64,000 bases of DNA from Margaritifera margaritifera (lineage: Eukaryota > Mollusca > Bivalvia > Unionida > Margaritiferidae): assembly GCA_029931535.1 (NCBI GenBank), contig JAQPZY010001001.1, positions 248,001 to 312,000 on the forward strand. Reading direction: 5' to 3'. The position numbers and the translations under genes were made by a program. This document shows positions 58,341 through 64,000 of the stretch, in pieces (the stretch's first letter is position 1; each line of letters starts with the position of its first letter). The notes beneath the pieces were generated by a model that did not search any database, was not told the DNA's origin, and saw nothing but the letters and a program-made list of their open reading frames with translations.

Positions 58341-61266
58341 GTATGGTGCGAAAAGATATTAATTTTTAAATTTTAAAAATGCGTGTAAAACAGGATGCTA
58401 ATCTCTGAGAGTAATCAATGTCAGTGCAGAACCTATTTTCGATGATTGGTAAATTCAACAAATCATTGTCCCAGCCACGTATGAAAAACCACATACACGG
58501 TAGGGCTATTGGAAAGTACTAATCCCCGCTATATAACAATGAAAACGAATCCATAATTTGGAACTCTATAGCCACTTCTTCTTTAAACCATTTACAGTTT
58601 GTCTTTAGTTGTACTTATAATATTTACACATCATTATTAGGACAAAATTATATGCGTACTTATTTGTTTCCCAGGTTGCAAATTTGAACCATTCTTTTCT
58701 CTGTGAATGCATATAGGACAGTTTTTGCATCCAGTGATTTCAAGGTGATACCTCATTCGGCTGAGGTGAAAATTATATCCTTCATGTCATCATCAAGTTC
58801 AGGACCTTACTTTGCAGTACTGCTTGCATATTATCTTCACATAATGTCCCAAAGGTATTGTTTCTTTCAAAATGATAGTGCCCAGTGGAAATGACCAAGT
58901 CATTCACCACACCTAATGAGGTTGTCATCATAAAGGAGGCAACAAACAATGGCTCATTATGTCACAAAAAAAGCCTCCAATACCCTATGGCAGACACCAT
59001 CAGCTTTAAGAACTTGATGAGAAGAAAAAAATTCATTAAAAAATACACCTTTTGTGCACTTATTTTTATTGTTGTTCAACAACATTTCCTGGAGAACCAA
59101 TTTTGTCTATAGATGTAGGAAATAACCTCAAACATTAAGAGTCAACCTATATACAGTAATTATAAGATGGAAAGATGACTACCATGGTCTAGCATTCATA
59201 CAGATATGTCACATAAATATTGTGCAATCTTGATCTTATGAAGACCTTAAGCACTCATTATTCTTTTCACTCGATATATGTTTCACTGTGGTGACTTTAT
59301 TTGGAGTACACTCTGTCCAGTATTGATATCTGGCAGCCAAAGCAGTCTGCTTTTGATCAAGGAGAACAGCCAGAGTGGAGTTAAGTCAAAGGCCTAGCTT
59401 GTCATGGGAAGCTACTCATATCACAAGCTGTTGTACTGAATTATCTGAAGTTAGTTAAATTAAATTCCAACAAGTAGCTTCAGATTTTGATATCTTTCAA
59501 AGTTCGCAACAGTTTCTTAATATGCCATTTCAAGTAAATTTGTATGAGCATGTTGTATCCATGATTTATATGTAATATTATTATCTGTGTTACTAACCAA
59601 TAAGAAGTTGTTGTTTGTTCATTAAAAGGGCTATTTACTGAGGGCTGTTCCAGAAATAAAGGGTGGGGTGTGAGTATGTCAGGAGGCACTTTTTCAAAAA
59701 ACCAACCATCCATTTTAATCGGATAGGAGATATAGTTGACACAATATATAATTAAAAATAGGTACTTTCTGTCCCCAACCCCATTTTTCGGAAACCATCA
59801 TTAGTATCTAGAGCTGCTTGAATTTATTGATAATTTTGATACACTAATACCAGTTTTCTAGGCTTTAGTTTCAAAATAATTATTAATTGATAAAGTTCAG
59901 AATTTTAACATTGTACTGGGGATAAGCATACCTGCCAAGTCATAGAATTGTCACATGAAAATCATGACTTTCAACTACCAAACCCTCTAATATGATTGAG
60001 TTTACATAAAAATGAATTTCCCAAAAATATCTGTAACAAAAGAGGCTTTGAGGGAGGAGTATATTCTCAACACTTCAGTTATCTCAATTATCCTGATTTG
60101 GGAAAGTTTTTAGACCTTATTAATGCTTTCAGCATGGTAAAAAATGCAAATAAAAGGTTTTATAGCACCGTTTATCCAGTAGAATGCACTATAGCTGCCA
60201 CTGCAGTGACAACCTGTTGGCAAACAAAGAAAGCAGGATGTAGGGGACATAACTGAGAGGTTATGGTTAAGAGCAGTTTGGAAGACTGACCCCAAAAAAT
60301 AAAAACCACAGAAAAGAACAAGAAAAAGTTACAGTTTGAAATAAATTAATTTTGTACTAAATTTAGCATTGTTTTTAAAAGATTAAGAAAATAAAAATGA
60401 TTAGACTAAATAAAATAGATATAGGCAGCTCAATAGTGGTATTGATAGAGTCACAGTAATAAAAAAACGTAGCATGCTAAATAGTGTTGGGAATCAGTTT
60501 AAATTTTAAGATCCATGATTGGTTCATCATACATCAGCCATTAATTTTAATCAGTTGGAGATGTCTTCTATATTTATCATAGACAATGTCATATTTGCAT
60601 ATGTGGTAATGGTTCAGTTGCTTGTATCCTGTAAAGTTGAATAGTGTGCAACAACATTTGTGTCACAGCCATGTTGCTGGTGCTTGGGTTGTACTAAATA
60701 ACAGAAACCTATATTAACTGGAATCTGTTATTCACCTTTTACTTTTCCTGAGAGATTTCATCCCAAAATATCAAACAGTTGAAGAAAAAAAAAAACAAGA
60801 AAACTTAAATAGTTAATATTTTGATTGTGGAAGATCATAATTGAATGCTTAGTTATTTGACTTTTCCGACCAATCTTTCACTTTTTTTTTTATTAATCAC
60901 CACACCACTAATGCTAAAATAGCTGGTTTGTTGTGACATTTGAGTTATTGTGTTGTCACAGAAGTACAGTTCTATTTCTTTACTTCTCTGAATTCATGTT
61001 CTCTGTCATAATCCTTTTCATTTTCTTTACCATTTCTTTGTATTCCTATTGGTTATTCTTGTATTGCTTTTATATCATTTTATTGTGCCTGTTCTTTTCA
61101 CATCATTGTTATACATTTATATATTTATTTCCTATGTATACCTGCCTTTCTGAAGTTTTGTAACTTCTTTGACAGGTGCACTAAGCCCAGCTTTGGATGG
61201 GTCACGTGCTGACCTGATTGACCTGGCATGGGTGCATTTTTCATTACTTGTCAAGGGAGAACATTG
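58341..61266. other. Putative first intron, unclassified part
   Basis: Contains a 63-codon open frame at 58703-58894 without matching splice phase. No recognised repeat ends. Confidence 0.4.
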
Positions 61267-61965
61267 CAGGGCTCGAAATTAGCGGTAGTCCGCTAGCCCG
61301 AGGCTAGTAGATTTCCTGTCGGACTAGTAACTTTCATAATGTTAATAGTCCGATGGGCCAGTAAATTTCGCTTATCAACAGTCAGCGTTTGTTTATGCCT
61401 CTCCCTAATAAAGACTTGACTTCAGCAGATGTTCTGTAGAATCAAGGCAGTGACCATTGTAAACACAGTCATAAAATATTAGCATCAGAAGATGAAGTCG
61501 ATTTCTGCCTCGGAAAGGTGCGTTTCTATAATAAGAAGCCATCCGATTTTGCGCATTTCGCTTAACAGCGCCAATTATGGTCCCGTCATTAACAGCGGAA
61601 GTTTGGTAATTGATTCTAATTAATCTGATAACTTATGAAATGAAAAATGACGTGGAAATAGTCAAATGTTAGTTGTTAAGAGATTTTTATTTCCAAAAAA
61701 TTTATGGCATTCTAAAACTTTATATGCGGAAAGTTATTCAGATTTAAAATCTCTCCCCTCAACCATAAATAAAAACAATTTTGTTTCTTGTGTTTCTTTT
61801 AGATCATCTGATTGCAATGCGCGCCGTTATAGAGGGGCTGAACTTCACTACATTAGACATGGATAGTGAAGATATCGTACTTATGTTTTACTTATTTCTT
61901 TTTCTCTTCATTTTTCTATTGCATATTATATATAATATATAAAATTGAGATTAACCTGTTTTAAA

Positions 61966-61968
<3 letters not shown>

Positions 61969-62001
<33 letters not shown>

Positions 62002-62013
62002 TACACACACACG
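61969..62013. repeat. (CT)n(CA)n microsatellite
   Basis: CT repeats pass into CA repeats with a few interruptions. Confidence 0.95.
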
Positions 62014-62429
62014 CACACATGCATACAACATGGAATCCAAATCATCATAATGTTCGGTAAGAGTTTACGTATTCCCTGATTGCCAGCCAAGCTTTCTGCA
62101 GTTAGCGACCTCATCGTTCACACCAAGCCATAAAGACGTGTCTTCCGTGAAAGATTTTTAAATATTCTGATAATGTTTAGAAGAATTTTTCACCAAAGTT
62201 AACATTTAAAAGGTAACGCTAGAATGCTTATTAATTATAACCAAATTTTCCTTTGTCAATGCATGACATGATGACATTTTTAGGAAATATTCAAAAAATA
62301 TTAAAATTTGACTATTTATAAATCTACACATATATAAATTTGGAAAAGTTCATAAAAGTAAGAAAATTAATACGGAATCTGTATTAGACGTAGCGTCATG
62401 GAACAAAAACCACGAACGAATATTCCCAC

Positions 62430-62530
62430 CATTGGGTGCGAACTCCCGACCTCGTGTTCCAAAGTCAAGTACGTGTGTGTTTGCGTGTGTATGCGTGCTG
62501 GTATCACACTTTATCCGCTTGACCACAGTA
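62430..62530 (-). mobile_element. tRNA-like SINE head, third type
   Basis: On the minus strand GTGGTCAAGCGGATAAAG fits an A box and GGGAGTTCGCACCC fits a B box. Between them lie CTTTGGAAC, like an anticodon loop, and a CA-rich insertion that makes the spacing longer than in a real tRNA. It lacks a proper acceptor stem, so it is not called a tRNA gene. Confidence 0.4.
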
Positions 62531-63231
62531 ACAAACTACAAAGTGGTATACCACACACAGAAACATGACAAAAACTATTAAAAGAAATTAGTTTGTATGT
62601 TTGTTTGTTTAATTTTTTTTTTTTTGTTCGCTAGTTAAACGCTCTAACAGTCACAAATGGGAAACTGCATATTTTACATTTGCATCGAAAGAATTATAAG
62701 AATTAGATCAATGTTACGATTACGTTATTGACACATTATTTCCATATAACTACTTTTTTCTATGATGATAAATAATTGAATACACGTGGAGATATCCAAG
62801 CAGAATGCCGTACATTTGTTAGGAATTAAAATCTCTGAGCATCTAAGATTTGAAAATTTTCCACCTTATTATTAATTTCAACAATACCAATTACCAAACT
62901 TCCGCTGTTAATGATGAGACCATAATTGGAGCTGTTAAGTACAACGCGCCGAGTCAGATGGCTTCATTTGATAGGAACGCACCTTTTCCAAGCTGAAACT
63001 AACATTATCTTCTGATACTAATATTTTATAACAGTGTTTACAATAGCGACTGCTTTGATCCTGCAGAACATCCGCTGAAGTCAAGTCTTTATTAGGGAGA
63101 GGCAATTTAATTTCAAGGGGGGTGGGGGGGGTGGGCAGGACTAGTAAAGATTTGGCAGGACTAGTATATTTCTCAGTATACTAGTCCTTCTGGCTACAAA
63201 GCAATTTGTGTTAAATTCGAGCCCTGCATTG

Positions 63232-63847
63232 TACTCCATTATTTATATTTTTCCTTTGGAAATTAGATGAGATTGTGTGGGCAATTTGAAACATACTTCA
63301 TTTGTATGGATGCTAATTAAACCATGTTGAATGATCCCTAATGTCAAATGGTTGTGTTTCTGAACAAATCCAGTGACAGTTTAAAGGCCAAACAGTTTTG
63401 TTAGGTATTGTAATCAGCAATTAATATAAACATGTATCACTATTTTTCCCTTAAATTAAAATTCCTGCAAAATAAAGAAGCTATTAAATCCAATTATCTA
63501 TATTAAATTAATCTTTTTATTTGATAAAAATTTTCACTGACTTATGCTTCACGTAATGCCCTCCCCCGCCCTTTAACCACAAAACCTTGCATTTGAAGGT
63601 TGAAAGTGGAAATAAAACCCCACCACTGTCAAGAAAGTTTTCAGTTATGATTAGGGTCTTTGTAAACCAATCATTTGACCCAGCTGGGACCAGGGATTTT
63701 GTTATTTTGTTAAAATAAGCCAGGTATGTAAAGTATTGAACTAGATATAGGGAGAAAAATAAAAAAGTTTGTATTTTTAATTCAATATACATGTCATAAT
63801 TTGGAAAAACATGTTCCCCCTGATTACTTTATTTACTTCTTTTTCAG
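63232..63847. other. Putative intron, unclassified
   Basis: A minus-strand 91-codon frame at 63517-63792 has no recognised domain. The stretch ends TTTATTTACTTCTTTTTCAG, a good acceptor. Confidence 0.4.
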
Positions 63848-63879
63848 CCAAGAGATCACAAAGCAAAAGTGTGTGTTTG
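63848..63879 (+). CDS. Candidate 32-bp second exon of the right-hand gene
   Basis: Between TACTTCTTTTTCAG and GTATGTAT. Continuing phase 0 from 58340 it reads PRDHKAKVCV and leaves TG for the next codon. The window ends in GTTTTGTTTTCAG, which would be the acceptor of the following exon. The joined peptide is not recognised. Confidence is limited because the exon is very short. Confidence 0.35.
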
Positions 63880-63986
63880 GTATGTATTTATTTTTATCAG
63901 GATATTCAGTATGAAAATTCTTGCATATCCATTTTGAGCATAAAATGTTTATATAGGAGAAGGAAATCAGGATACAAGAAACTGCC

Positions 63987-64000
63987 TGTTTTGTTTTCAG
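63987..64000 (+). promoter_or_regulatory. Probable splice acceptor at the window edge
   Basis: TGTTTTGTTTTCAG: a polypyrimidine tract and AG on the last two bases, suggesting that an exon starts at the next base. Confidence 0.45.

Larger units (their letters stand above)
61267..63226. mobile_element. hAT-like element with long inverted arms and CATTG target duplication
   Basis: Ends CAGGGCTCGAAATTA and, minus strand, CAGGGCTCGAATTTAA are inverted. CATTG lies immediately outside both (61262-61266, 63227-63231). CAGGG...CCCTG ends suit the hAT superfamily, and a 5-bp duplication would suit the hAT5 group. Inversion extends inward about 350 bp (left near 61390-61605 against right near 62885-63110). 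No transposase is seen. The interior carries a CT/CA microsatellite and a tRNA-like sequence. Confidence 0.75.

Noticed and set aside
58703..58894. 63-codon frame after an AG-like acceptor, considered as exon 2 of the right-hand gene
   Set aside because: Its reading frame does not match the phase left by the candidate first exon; in the matching phase a stop occurs after six codons.

Overview
This window looks like animal nuclear DNA and most resembles a mollusc, probably a bivalve. It is AT-rich and intron-rich, with many minisatellites and tRNA-headed SINEs. It also carries Penelope-like, DIRS-like, Gypsy-like and pogo-like relics, plus hairpin-ended elements with internal tandem repeats of a kind common in bivalve introns. 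The organism is an inference; no diagnostic marker gene is present. There are no operons, CRISPR arrays, rRNA genes or free-standing tRNA genes.

Only one gene is recognised with confidence. It is the 3' end of a plus-strand ABC transporter of subfamily C, closest by eye to the sulfonylurea-receptor type (ABCC8/9). Four exons (8834-8937, 13122-13171, 23486-23632, 27303-27446) join in consistent splice phase. They encode the last ~147 residues of the second nucleotide-binding domain: the NLDP region, the signature GGENFSVGQ, Walker B LVLDE, the D-loop, the switch histidine and a stop at 27444-27446. Earlier exons, including Walker A, were not found and probably lie left of the window. Everything else from 1 to 27302 is intron.

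Intron content, left to right: a 27-bp minisatellite split by a solo LTR that itself carries a pogo-like element (1-2912); a 54-bp array; pogo-like copies with a helix-turn-helix ORF; a 27-bp array; a Penelope-like reverse transcriptase relic; an 11-copy 63-bp array; a Tigger-like element; a SINE; a 38-bp array; a complete pogo-like element with TA duplications (16592-18066); and long diverged tandem arrays.

The stretch 27447-58137 has no certain gene. It holds hairpin-ended elements (28863-31027, 31912-32706, 36473-37190, 52690-53550), more minisatellites, two SINE families that appear to share a 3' tail, MITEs, a LINE relic, a Gypsy-type gag relic, a solo LTR with a 4-bp target duplication (49834-50628), a DIRS-type relic, and a 1.35-kb fold-back element with a second inverted-repeat element inside it (56664-58017).

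At the right edge a second plus-strand gene may begin: a candidate first coding exon (58290-58340), a candidate 32-bp exon (63848-63879), and a splice-acceptor-like sequence on the last bases. A hAT-like element (61267-63226) with CATTG duplications sits in its putative first intron. The product is not recognised.
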